A DNA stretch of 5,816 bases from a bacterium. Lineage in GTDB: Bacteria > Zhuqueibacterota > Zhuqueibacteria > Residuimicrobiales > Krinioviventaceae. How positions within the stretch are numbered: the first letter of the stretch is position 1; every line of letters starts with the position of its first letter. The translations under genes and the position numbers were made by a program. Where the stretch lies: the NCBI GenBank assembly GCA_024278645.1, contig JAJRST010000593.1:1-5816 (forward strand). Reading direction: 5' to 3'. Positions 1 through 5,436 of the stretch are shown in pieces. The notes beneath the pieces are model-generated. The model was not told the origin of the DNA. It worked only from the letters and a program-made list of their open reading frames with translations, and searched no databases.

Positions 1-131
1 CCGACCTGGGATTTTAGAACGGCGCGCAGTTCAACTCCTTCCTCATCGCCGCATGATTTTCGTTCGCCTCCGCGGTCATAGGTGCATACAAAAATATGAC
101 ATAAATAGGGCGTTTTCAATTGATCGGCCAT
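1..131 (-). CDS. (2Fe-2S) ferredoxin domain protein, 3' part missing
   Basis: Reading leftward from an ATG at 131-129 gives 43 complete codons with no stop before the window edge, so only the N-terminus is present. The peptide contains HIFVCTYDRGG at residues 12-22, then KSCG at 25-28, then GVELRAVLKS at 32-41. This is the hallmark start of the thioredoxin-like (2Fe-2S) ferredoxins (COG3411-type, related to the NuoE fold). C16 and C27 (spacing C-X10-C) would be the first two cluster ligands, and the other two would lie beyond the window. Such proteins are small soluble electron carriers; no specific partner can be named from the sequence. A purine-rich GAGGAG lies at 139-134, only two bases from the ATG, so GAGG at 139-136 may be the working ribosome site. 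The gene is transcribed divergently from rmuC. The family call is strong because the motif is distinctive; the length and C-terminal part are unknown. Confidence 0.85.
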   Translation of the reverse strand, partial: MADQLKTPYLCHIFVCTYDRGGERKSCGDEEGVELRAVLKSQV

Positions 132-167
132 AACTCCTCAACAAATAGGTTCCGCAAACATTGCTCG

Positions 168-198
168 TAAAGATAACAAATCCTAACAAAATACAAAA
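168..198 (-). promoter_or_regulatory. Possible promoter for the ferredoxin gene
   Basis: On the minus strand TTTTGT (198-193) is followed after 17 bases by TATCTT (175-170), which continues as TATCTTTA, similar to the TAnnTTTG -7 box described for Bacteroidota. The predicted start site would lie about 30 bases upstream of the ferredoxin ATG. The -35 match is poor and the region is AT-rich, so chance similarity is possible. A second TATCTTTT occurs at 202-195. Confidence 0.3.
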
Positions 199-211
199 GA
201 TAAAAAACGCT

Positions 212-235
212 GCTTTTGCAGTTCCCCGCTTTTGC
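212..235 (+). repeat. Direct repeat GCTTTTGC x2 upstream of the rmuC promoter
   Basis: The octamer GCTTTTGC occurs at 212-219 and again at 228-235, 16 bases apart start to start. The second copy ends two bases before the TTGACA at 238-243. The first copy also forms a small inverted repeat, CTGC-TTTT-GCAG (210-221). The position directly upstream of a -35 box fits a regulator-binding site, but two short copies are weak evidence. Confidence 0.35.
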
Positions 236-237
236 TA

Positions 238-269
238 TTGACAAAGGTTTGCCGTAATTTGTATCTTTC
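238..269 (+). promoter_or_regulatory. Promoter for rmuC
   Basis: An exact TTGACA (238-243) is followed after 18 bases by TATCTT (262-267), continuing as TATCTTTC. This fits both the sigma-70 consensus and the Bacteroidota-type TTG-N(19-21)-TAnnTTTG pattern. Transcription would start near 274, giving a leader of about 30 bases before the rmuC ATG. Confidence 0.55.
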
Positions 270-304
270 GCCGATAATCGAGACGTCATTTTACAGGAGT
301 TGAT

Positions 305-1303
305 ATGACATTAAACTACCAAGCCGTATTACTTGCCATCGGTCTTGTTGTGATTATGATCGTCATTTTTCATTTGTACGCCAGACGGCTGGAAGTGATG
401 ATTGACGCGCTCAAGACGGACGAGTCCCGGGAACTGCTGCTGCAATGGCTTGCCGAGATGCGCGCCGGCCTGGATCGAAACACGGACATTATCAACCGGC
501 AACTGTCTCACGCCAATGAAGCTTTGAACCAACGCCTGGATTCCACGGCGCAACTGCTGCGCCTGCTCAACAAGGACCTCGGTCAGGTGCACGAGGTCGG
601 CGAACAAATGCGCGATTTCCAGCAATTTTTCAGGACGCCGAAAATCAGGGGCAAGATCGGCGAACAGATCATGAACGAGATTTTACGCGAGGTTCTGCCG
701 GGCGCGGCCTACAAGCTGCAACACCGCTTCGGCAACGGCGCCATTGTCGACGCGCTGCTGCAACTGGAATCCGGCGGCATCGCCATTGATGCCAAGTTTC
801 CGTTGGAAAATTTCCAAAAGGCGGTTCACGCCCCCTCGCCGGAGTTGATGCAATCCTTTAAAAATCAATTCTGGCGCGACGTTCGCAAACACATCGACGC
901 CATCAGCAAAAAGTACATCCTTCCGGCGGAAGGAACGCTGGACTTTGCGGTGATGTACATTCCTTCCGAAACGCTTTATTATGAAATCATAAGCAACGAT
1001 GAATTGATAGCGGAAACGGAAAAAAAGAGCGTGCTGCTGGTATCGCCGAACAGTTTTTACTATTTTCTTCGGCTCGTCCTCGTCGGTCTCTACAGCCATA
1101 AAATTGAAAAGACGGCCGCCCTGGTCATGCAGCATCTAAAAACGCTGCAACAAAACGGCGAGGAGCTTGCCAACGAAATGAGCACGTTGATGACGCATCT
1201 CAACAATTCGCGCAATTCCAGCGAAAGGCTTTATCACAAGATACAGGATTTACAAAGAAGGTTGGAAGACATCAAGGAAATCGAAAACGAGAAATCCGCC
1301 TGA
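305..1303 (+). CDS. rmuC: RmuC-family DNA recombination protein
   Basis: This is a member of the RmuC family, linked by E. coli genetics to limiting inversions at short inverted repeats. It is thought to be a membrane-anchored nuclease-like protein, though its biochemistry is poorly defined. At 332 residues it is shorter than E. coli RmuC (about 475). One transmembrane helix spans roughly residues 6-25, followed by a coiled-coil stretch (about 27-108) rich in L, Q and R. The RmuC domain covers about 110-300. Visible marks are KIRGKIGEQ at 113-121, D149, IDAKFP at 161-166 (D162-A-K164, the PD-(D/E)xK-like element), FAVMYIPSE at 214-222 and SPNSFYYFL at 247-255. A second helical region closes the protein. 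The start is supported by AGGAG at 295-299, five bases before the ATG. The gene stands alone behind its own promoter and converges on the FN3 gene with a 15-base gap. Confidence 0.93.
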   Translation: MTLNYQAVLLAIGLVVIMIVIFHLYARRLEVMIDALKTDESRELLLQWLAEMRAGLDRNTDIINRQLSHANEALNQRLDSTAQLLRLLNKDLGQVHEVGEQMRDFQQFFRTPKIRGKIGEQIMNEILREVLPGAAYKLQHRFGNGAIVDALLQLESGGIAIDAKFPLENFQKAVHAPSPELMQSFKNQFWRDVRKHIDAISKKYILPAEGTLDFAVMYIPSETLYYEIISNDELIAETEKKSVLLVSPNSFYYFLRLVLVGLYSHKIEKTAALVMQHLKTLQQNGEELANEMSTLMTHLNNSRNSSERLYHKIQDLQRRLEDIKEIENEKSA

Positions 1304-1318
1304 AAAAGTCGCTTGTTG

Positions 1319-1729
1319 TCAACGGAACATGGCCTTCAGGCTTCCCCAGGTTTGACGTGCGGAAGAAATCTGCGGCGAGACGGAGATAATTTTTTCATAG
1401 TTGTTCACCGTACCGTCGAGATTGACAAATTGAATTTTGTAATAATAGGTTCTTCCGGAAGATTTAAAAACGGATTTATCGGTAAACGAGTATGTTCGCT
1501 CTCCCCCGCTTATTCCTTTGGCGGTGACAAAACCGATTTTCTGAAAACTTGAAGGATTGAGACCGCGCAGGACGCGGTAGCCTTTGAGACCGTTTTCAGC
1601 CGTAACCACCCATTTTAATTCGACTTTGTTCAACCCCGGCTCGGCGCGAAAATCCGACAGTACGGCGCCCGCGAATGTTAATGCGACTAAGACGAACGAG
1701 ATGGCTATTATTAAAATTACTTTTTTCAT
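1319..1729 (-). CDS. Small secreted protein with one fibronectin type III domain
   Basis: The 136-residue product begins with a typical Sec signal peptide: MKKV, then a hydrophobic core to about residue 20, with cleavage plausible after TFA. The mature part is essentially one FN3-like beta-sandwich (about 22-118). Marks are the core tryptophan in VELKWV at residues 36-41, GLKGYRVLRG at 47-56, and the SFTD, YYYKIQ and DGT strands typical of bacterial extracellular FN3 domains. Such domains usually mediate protein or glycan contacts at the cell surface; no enzyme motif is present. A short basic-aromatic tail (RQTWGSLKAMFR) follows the domain. There is no T9SS-like second domain. GAAAGG (1740-1735) lies five bases upstream of the ATG and fixes the start. 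The gene is divergent from the sigma factor gene and convergent with rmuC, so it appears monocistronic. No convincing promoter was found for it. The specific role is unknown. Confidence 0.85.
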   Translation of the reverse strand: MKKVILIIAISFVLVALTFAGAVLSDFRAEPGLNKVELKWVVTAENGLKGYRVLRGLNPSSFQKIGFVTAKGISGGERTYSFTDKSVFKSSGRTYYYKIQFVNLDGTVNNYEKIISVSPQISSARQTWGSLKAMFR

Positions 1730-1772
1730 TGACGCCTTTCCCTATAATAAAACAAAATGAACAATTTTTTTC

Positions 1773-1800
1773 TAAAAATCAAGTGATTTTTAAATCGATT
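1773..1800. promoter_or_regulatory. Operator-like double palindrome
   Basis: TAAAAATCA (1773-1781) and TGATTTTTA (1784-1792) are exact reverse complements separated by two bases. The 8-base palindrome AATCGATT (1793-1800) abuts it. The cluster lies about 45-70 bases upstream of the FN3 gene start and about 35 bases upstream of the sigma gene's TTGACA. A two-base spacer makes an RNA hairpin unlikely, so a dimeric protein-binding site is the better reading. The surrounding DNA is very AT-rich, which raises the chance of accidental symmetry. Confidence 0.4.
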
Positions 1801-1834
1801 GTCTCTCACGCAAGAATAACCGAATATATTTTCG

Positions 1835-1864
1835 TTGACATTACCATAATTTTTTATAAATTGC
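1835..1864 (+). promoter_or_regulatory. Probable promoter for the sigma factor gene
   Basis: TTGACA is exact at 1835-1840. Downstream, TATAAA (1855-1860) is only 14 bases away, too close for a classical -10, whereas TAAATT (1857-1862) has a 16-base spacing. Read in the Bacteroidota manner, TTG-N19-TAAATTGC fits TAnnTTTG with the proper distance. The leader would be about 60 bases. Confidence 0.45.
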
Positions 1865-1929
1865 AGAACTAACGGTTCATAAAAACTCCCCAAAAGGAAA
1901 AGCCAAACTCAAGGAGTGAGGTTTTATCG

Positions 1930-2784
1930 GTGGCTGCGGCGGCTCTTCATAAAAATCACATTGAACCATCTCTCGATAAATACTTGCAAGAGATCAGTAA
2001 TGTTCCCCTTTTAACGGCAGAAGAAGAAATTTCTTGTGCAAAGCGTATCAAGGAAGGCGAGCAGGAGGCCATTGATACGCTCATCAAGGCCAACCTGCGC
2101 TTTGTCGTTTCCATTGCCAAACAGTATCAGAACCAGGGTTTGCCGCTTGGCGACCTCATTAACGCCGGCAACCTGGGGTTGCTGCGCGCCGCCACACGAT
2201 TCGACGTCACTCGCGGCTTTAAATTCATCTCCTACGCCGTCTGGTGGATACGGCAATCGATCCTGCAGGCGCTGGCGGAACAGTCGCGAATTGTTCGTCT
2301 GCCTCTCAACCGCATCGGCGTTCTCAATAGAATTGAAAAAATATTCGGCGAACTTGAACAAACATACCAGCGTGAACCGACCACCGCGGAAATTGCCACG
2401 GAACTGGATATGCAGCCCTCTGAAGTCGTGGAAGCGCTTAATTATACAACCAGCCATTTCTCGCTGGATGCGCCATTTTCCCAGGACGATGAAAACAAGC
2501 TTTTGGATTTGCTGGAAGACAAGGATGGCCCCTCTCCGGAGACAAAACTCATTCGCGAGTCCATGCTCATTGAAATTGAGAGGACACTGGCCTCTCTAAG
2601 TCCTCGCGAGGCCAAAGTCGTCCGTCTTTATTTTGGCCTGGGCGCCGACCACCCTCTGACGCTTGAAGAAATAGGTGAAATGTTCGATCTCACCAGGGAA
2701 AGAGTGCGCCAGATAAAGGAAAAAGCCATACAGCGGTTGAAGCATAACAGCAGAAGTAAAGTTCTGCGCAAATACCTCGGTTGA
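1930..2784 (+). CDS. rpoD: Primary RNA polymerase sigma factor, short RpoD/SigA type
   Basis: This is a sigma-70 family factor that directs RNA polymerase to housekeeping promoters. All conserved regions are visible: region 1.2 (about residues 15-45, SLDKYLQEI), region 2 (51-125) with the core-binding QGLPLGDLINAGNLGL and the -10 recognition segment FKFISYAVWWIRQSI, region 3 (about 130-205) with a 3.2 finger rich in acidic residues, and region 4 (about 215-284) with the -35-reading helix-turn-helix LTLEEIGEMFDLTRERVRQI at 243-262. It lacks region 1.1 and the large non-conserved insert of proteobacterial RpoD, and its 284 residues match the compact primary sigma factors of Bacteroidota and relatives. 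No in-frame ATG lies near the start; GTG at 1930 is used, with AAGGAG at 1911-1916 unusually far away (13 bases). It could be an alternative group 2 factor, but the near-consensus sequence favours the primary one. Confidence 0.93.
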   Translation: MAAAALHKNHIEPSLDKYLQEISNVPLLTAEEEISCAKRIKEGEQEAIDTLIKANLRFVVSIAKQYQNQGLPLGDLINAGNLGLLRAATRFDVTRGFKFISYAVWWIRQSILQALAEQSRIVRLPLNRIGVLNRIEKIFGELEQTYQREPTTAEIATELDMQPSEVVEALNYTTSHFSLDAPFSQDDENKLLDLLEDKDGPSPETKLIRESMLIEIERTLASLSPREAKVVRLYFGLGADHPLTLEEIGEMFDLTRERVRQIKEKAIQRLKHNSRSKVLRKYLG

Positions 2785-2794
2785 AACTATTATT

Positions 2795-2821
2795 AATAGC
2801 AATGTTATTGATCTATTTTTT
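2795..2821 (+). terminator. Weak AT-rich terminator after the sigma gene
   Basis: AATAGCAAT (2795-2803) can pair with ATTG (2807-2810) and, past a two-base bulge, CTATT (2813-2817), and the hairpin runs into a T stretch (2815-2821). The stem has few G-C pairs, so termination would be partial at best. A competing CTATT/AATAG pairing (2787-2791 with 2795-2799) shares the left arm. Confidence 0.4.
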
Positions 2822-2823
2822 AC

Positions 2824-2854
2824 TTGACAATCCATTTATAAGTTTATATATTTA
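2824..2854 (+). promoter_or_regulatory. Strong promoter for the M23 peptidase gene
   Basis: TTGACA (2824-2829), a 17-base spacer and TATATT (2847-2852) form an almost perfect sigma-70 promoter. The -10 continues as TATATTTA, close to the TAnnTTTG box. Its position inside the gap between the sigma and peptidase genes shows the peptidase has its own transcription start, near 2859-2860. Confidence 0.7.
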
Positions 2855-2858
2855 AGAC

Positions 2859-2981
2859 AAATATGGAACTAAAGAAGCCCACCTATAAACAACATTAAAG
2901 CCGTCCTACACCAAAAGAGGGTAGACACGAGAGGTTTGGCAACTACTGTGATGCAGCGAACATCATAAAAGAAGGGTAACT
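2859..2981 (+). promoter_or_regulatory. Long, possibly structured 5' leader of the M23 gene
   Basis: From the predicted start site to the ATG there are about 120 untranslated bases. Hairpin 1 pairs GTC/CTAC (2903-2909, one bulged C) with GTAGAC (2921-2926). Hairpin 2 pairs TGTGATG (2947-2953) with CATCATA (2961-2967) around a seven-base loop and ends four bases before the ribosome site GAAGGG (2971-2976). GTAG at 2921-2924 could instead pair with CTAC at 2943-2946, so two exclusive folds exist. The sequence does not match the riboswitch consensus motifs I can recall, including c-di-AMP (ydaO) and c-di-GMP-I. It could be a plain leader. Confidence 0.4.
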
Positions 2982-3905
2982 ATGCACGGAAAACGCTTGA
3001 AACTCATCTATTTCTCTACAGGGGGCTCGGAAGTAAAAGAACTTAGTTTAGGGTGGAAAAATATTTCATTGTTGTTCGCGGGATTCTTGACTGTTTGCTT
3101 ATTGTTTGTTTTTGCAGGGTTAATGCTGTTTACGGATGTCTTTCAGGACGCCCAGATAGCAAACCTGAAAAAAACGAATACGCAGCTTGAAAAAATGCTT
3201 GCCGATATGGAGTCCAAAGTAAAAGAGATCGAAAAAGAAGTTCACAACATAGAAAAAAATGATAAAGATTTAAGAGTCTTTGTTGATCTCGAAGACCCCG
3301 GCGACGATGCGAGAAAGCTTGGTCGTGGTGGTTTGTCCGAAGTCTCTTATTCGATCTATGCTACATCGGAAAACGAGCTTTTGCAAAATGCTCAACGCAT
3401 TTCGCAACTGCTCGACAACCTTGACGCCCGAATGAGCTCTGTAGAAAAAAGCAGAAGTGAAATTATCTCGAAATACAACGAAAACGATGACAAGTGGCGC
3501 CGAATTCCATCGATTCGTCCCGTCGAAGGCGGCAGACTGTCCGACGTCTTCGGGTGGCGCACACATCCGCTTACTGGCAAGCATCAATTCCATGAAGGCC
3601 TGGACATCTCGGCGCCTCGCGGAACACCGGTTCTTGCTCCCGCCGACGGCACTGTTGAGCTGGTGGTTCTCAAATACAGACCGAACCAGAGCTACGGTCG
3701 CCAGATTGTTATCGATCATGGCAACGGCATAAAATCCCGATACGCCCATTTAAAGAACGTCAATGTGCGCGTTGGGGAAAAAGTAACTCGTTTTATGCCG
3801 ATCGGCACCGTGGGCGATACAGGGCGTTCGACAGGGCCACATCTGCACTATGAAATTATTAAAGACGGACAACACGTAAATCCGTTGGAGTACATTCTGG
3901 AATAG
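2982..3905 (+). CDS. Membrane-anchored M23 (LytM-type) peptidoglycan endopeptidase
   Basis: The 307-residue protein begins with a cytoplasmic segment of about 27 residues, followed by one transmembrane helix (about 28-50), a charged coiled coil (about 55-98) and a second helical stretch (about 128-165). The C-terminal M23 domain covers about 180-305. All catalytic elements are present: HEGLD with H204 and D208 as zinc ligands, YAHL with H256, and HLH with H287 and H289, the last a zinc ligand. The domain should therefore be an active zinc endopeptidase, unlike degenerate NlpD/EnvC-type activators. Proteins of this build face the periplasm and cut peptide cross-links during wall growth or division. 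GAAGGG at 2971-2976, five bases before the ATG, supports the start. The gene follows the sigma factor gene but has its own strong promoter and leader, and it ends in a strong terminator, so it is a single-gene unit. The exact cross-link cut cannot be told. Confidence 0.93.
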   Translation: MHGKRLKLIYFSTGGSEVKELSLGWKNISLLFAGFLTVCLLFVFAGLMLFTDVFQDAQIANLKKTNTQLEKMLADMESKVKEIEKEVHNIEKNDKDLRVFVDLEDPGDDARKLGRGGLSEVSYSIYATSENELLQNAQRISQLLDNLDARMSSVEKSRSEIISKYNENDDKWRRIPSIRPVEGGRLSDVFGWRTHPLTGKHQFHEGLDISAPRGTPVLAPADGTVELVVLKYRPNQSYGRQIVIDHGNGIKSRYAHLKNVNVRVGEKVTRFMPIGTVGDTGRSTGPHLHYEIIKDGQHVNPLEYILE

Positions 3906-3926
3906 TTTTTATCGACACGATTTCAC

Positions 3927-3960
3927 AAGCCCGCCATTTCTCGTGGCGGGCTTTTTTTTT
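3927..3960 (+). terminator. Strong intrinsic terminator after the M23 gene
   Basis: AAGCCCGCCA (3927-3936) and TGGCGGGCTT (3944-3953) form a perfect 10-base-pair stem around a seven-base loop, and the T tract runs to 3960. It begins 22 bases after the peptidase stop codon. There is no T tract on the other strand, so it acts only rightward. Confidence 0.93.
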
Positions 3961-3965
3961 GATTT

Positions 3966-4982
3966 ATGGGCCATACCTTGCAGAAATCATTGTTTATTTT
4001 TCTGGCATCTTTCACATCGCTTTGCTTTGCCCGGGAGCTGCCGGAGATTCTTGACGGCATCGAACTTGGCGTCCGCGAACAGTATGAAGAGGCCATTGAC
4101 CATTTTTCGTCGCTGCAACGCAAATATCCGCAAGACCCGGCACCGCCCTTTTTTCTCGCCACAATTTGGCAATCCCGCATGATGGATTTTGAAACGCGCA
4201 AATGGCGCGACCGCTTTATGCATGAAATTGACGCAACCATTGAATTGTGCAACAGGCGTCTGCAGGAAAATCCCGAAAGCATCCGCGACCGTTTTTATCT
4301 CGGTTCGGCTCTCTCCTATAAAAGCTTTCAAATCTCCAGGGAAAAGAAATACCTGAACGGCATACGCCTGGCCATAAAAGGCATGAAACAGATAAACTAT
4401 GTCATCGAGCGGGACAGTTCCTTTTACGACGCCTATATCGGGCTGGGCAGCTATCTTTACTGGCGCAGCTATCTCACGCGCAATTTTTCCTGGCTGCCGT
4501 TTTTTGCGGACCAACGCCCAAAAGGCATAAGCCTTATCAAAAAGTCATTCGAAAAGGGAGTGTTATCCAAATGGGCCGCCTTGTCCAATTTGGCATGGAT
4601 TTATATTCAAGAGAAGGAGTACGACCAGGCGATTCTATGCGCGGAAACGGGGTTGGCGCGCTTTCCCGGGACGCGGACTTTTCTCTGGCCGCTTGGGGAT
4701 GCGCAATACCAAAACGGCGATTTTGAGAACGCCTTGTCTACCTACACAGCGCTGCTGAATTCGGTCGCCTCGGAGAGTTTTAACAACCATTACAACGAAA
4801 TTGTCCTGCACCTGAAAATCGCCAACAGTTACTATAACCTCGGACAATGGGAAAAGGCGCTCGAACATGCACAGCTCGTGTTGGACATTGAACCCGGCAA
4901 GGAGGTCAAGGATCGAATCAAACCTAAAAAAAAGCGGGCTGCAAAGCTGATCAAGGAGATCCATCCGCGTGTGTTGCAGTAA
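3966..4982 (+). CDS. Secreted or periplasmic TPR-repeat protein
   Basis: The 338-residue product starts with a signal peptide whose hydrophobic core is LFIFLASFTSLCFA (residues 9-22), with cleavage plausible after CFA. C20 does not sit in a proper lipobox. TPR-like helical hairpins follow: about 34-67, 153-170 (partial), 204-237, 238-271 and 281-314. The best are AWIYIQEKEYDQAILCAETG and the repeat with NLGQWEKALEHAQLVLDIEP. The C-terminus is lysine-rich (319-330). TPR scaffolds bind partner proteins; no enzyme motif is seen and the partner is unknown. The ATG lies five bases after the terminator T-run and has no recognisable Shine-Dalgarno. An in-frame TTG at 3978 would leave a shorter but normal signal peptide and is an alternative start. 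The 3' end overlaps the oppositely oriented YdjM-like gene by 32 bases. Confidence 0.85.
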   Translation: MGHTLQKSLFIFLASFTSLCFARELPEILDGIELGVREQYEEAIDHFSSLQRKYPQDPAPPFFLATIWQSRMMDFETRKWRDRFMHEIDATIELCNRRLQENPESIRDRFYLGSALSYKSFQISREKKYLNGIRLAIKGMKQINYVIERDSSFYDAYIGLGSYLYWRSYLTRNFSWLPFFADQRPKGISLIKKSFEKGVLSKWAALSNLAWIYIQEKEYDQAILCAETGLARFPGTRTFLWPLGDAQYQNGDFENALSTYTALLNSVASESFNNHYNEIVLHLKIANSYYNLGQWEKALEHAQLVLDIEPGKEVKDRIKPKKKRAAKLIKEIHPRVLQ

Positions 4983-5433
4983 GGCGCCTTTTGCGCAGGA
5001 ACAGCGCCGCTTCGGTCGCGGCGATAAGAGCGATCCATAGAGGAATAAAGCGCACGGGCGTTTCGGGCCAGAACAGGGGCAACTCGAAGGAGCGCCAGGA
5101 AAAGGGGAAAAGCCAGTAATAGCCGGTCAACAGGTGGCGTTGAAAAAAATCCAGCATAAAATGCAACATGATTCCGGCGAACAGCCAGGTCGCCGCCGCA
5201 CTCCGACTCTTACCGGGAAAGAACTCGCTGAACAGCAAAGTAACAATGATCATGAACGCCGGCGTGTGAATGGCGACGGTGAAAAAGAACAGCTTGGGGA
5301 ATAAAATGTAGATGGGTCGCGCGAGCAGGTCCGGCAACAGGGCGCCGAGGTAAAACAAGGCCCGCACCTGCTCGAATCTCCGACTGCGCGATAAAAAGTA
5401 AGCGGCGGCCGTATGCGTCACTAAATCGGGCAT
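4951..5433 (-). CDS. YdjM/DUF457-family membrane-bound metal-dependent hydrolase-like protein
   Basis: This 160-residue, very hydrophobic protein has about four membrane segments (roughly residues 24-50, 54-70, 80-97 and 127-146). It carries the conserved polar set of the YdjM/DUF457 family in order: PDLVTH at 2-7 (D3, H7), GALLPD at 30-35 (D35), HTP at 56-58, and HFMLD at 91-95 (H91, D95). These are the residues thought to bind metal. Members are annotated as inner-membrane metal-dependent hydrolases, but no substrate is established, so the enzymatic label is by family only. The tail is basic (RKRR at 147-150). GAGGAG (5448-5443) nine bases upstream of the ATG supports the start. The ATG follows the stop of the upstream OB-like gene by three bases, so the two are surely co-transcribed and probably translationally coupled. 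Its last codons overlap the convergent TPR gene. Confidence 0.82.
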   Translation of the reverse strand: MPDLVTHTAAAYFLSRSRRFEQVRALFYLGALLPDLLARPIYILFPKLFFFTVAIHTPAFMIIVTLLFSEFFPGKSRSAAATWLFAGIMLHFMLDFFQRHLLTGYYWLFPFSWRSFELPLFWPETPVRFIPLWIALIAATEAALFLRKRRLTATHADGSP

Positions 5434-5436
5434 TGT

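Noticed and set aside
683..1135. Long minus-strand open frame inside rmuC
   Set aside because: It lies fully within a well-supported gene, has no ribosome site or recognisable motif, and its composition is that of an antisense shadow.
1313..1552. 79-codon plus-strand frame opposite the FN3 gene
   Set aside because: The minus-strand reading has a signal peptide, an FN3 domain and a good Shine-Dalgarno; the plus reading has none.
2036..2599. 187-codon plus-strand frame overlapping the sigma gene
   Set aside because: It is an out-of-frame reading of the conserved sigma coding sequence, rich in R, S, W and C with no domain signal.
2863..2898. Eleven-codon open frame (MELKKPTYKQH) at the start of the M23 leader
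   Set aside because: The ATG falls within a few bases of the predicted transcription start and has no ribosome site. The peptide has no codon run suggesting attenuation, and so short a frame is expected by chance.
2859..2981. Known riboswitch classes (c-di-AMP ydaO, c-di-GMP-I, SAM, guanidine, fluoride) in the M23 leader
   Set aside because: None of their conserved core sequences, as far as I can recall them, is present. The few shared words are too short to count.
4020..4032. Lipoprotein signal at C20 of the TPR protein
   Set aside because: The residues before the cysteine are TSL, not the small residue at -1 required by the lipobox; ordinary signal peptidase cleavage after CFA fits better.
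3987..4514. 175-codon minus-strand frame opposite the TPR gene
   Set aside because: It is a shadow of a gene with a clear signal peptide and TPR motifs; no start signal or family resemblance is seen.
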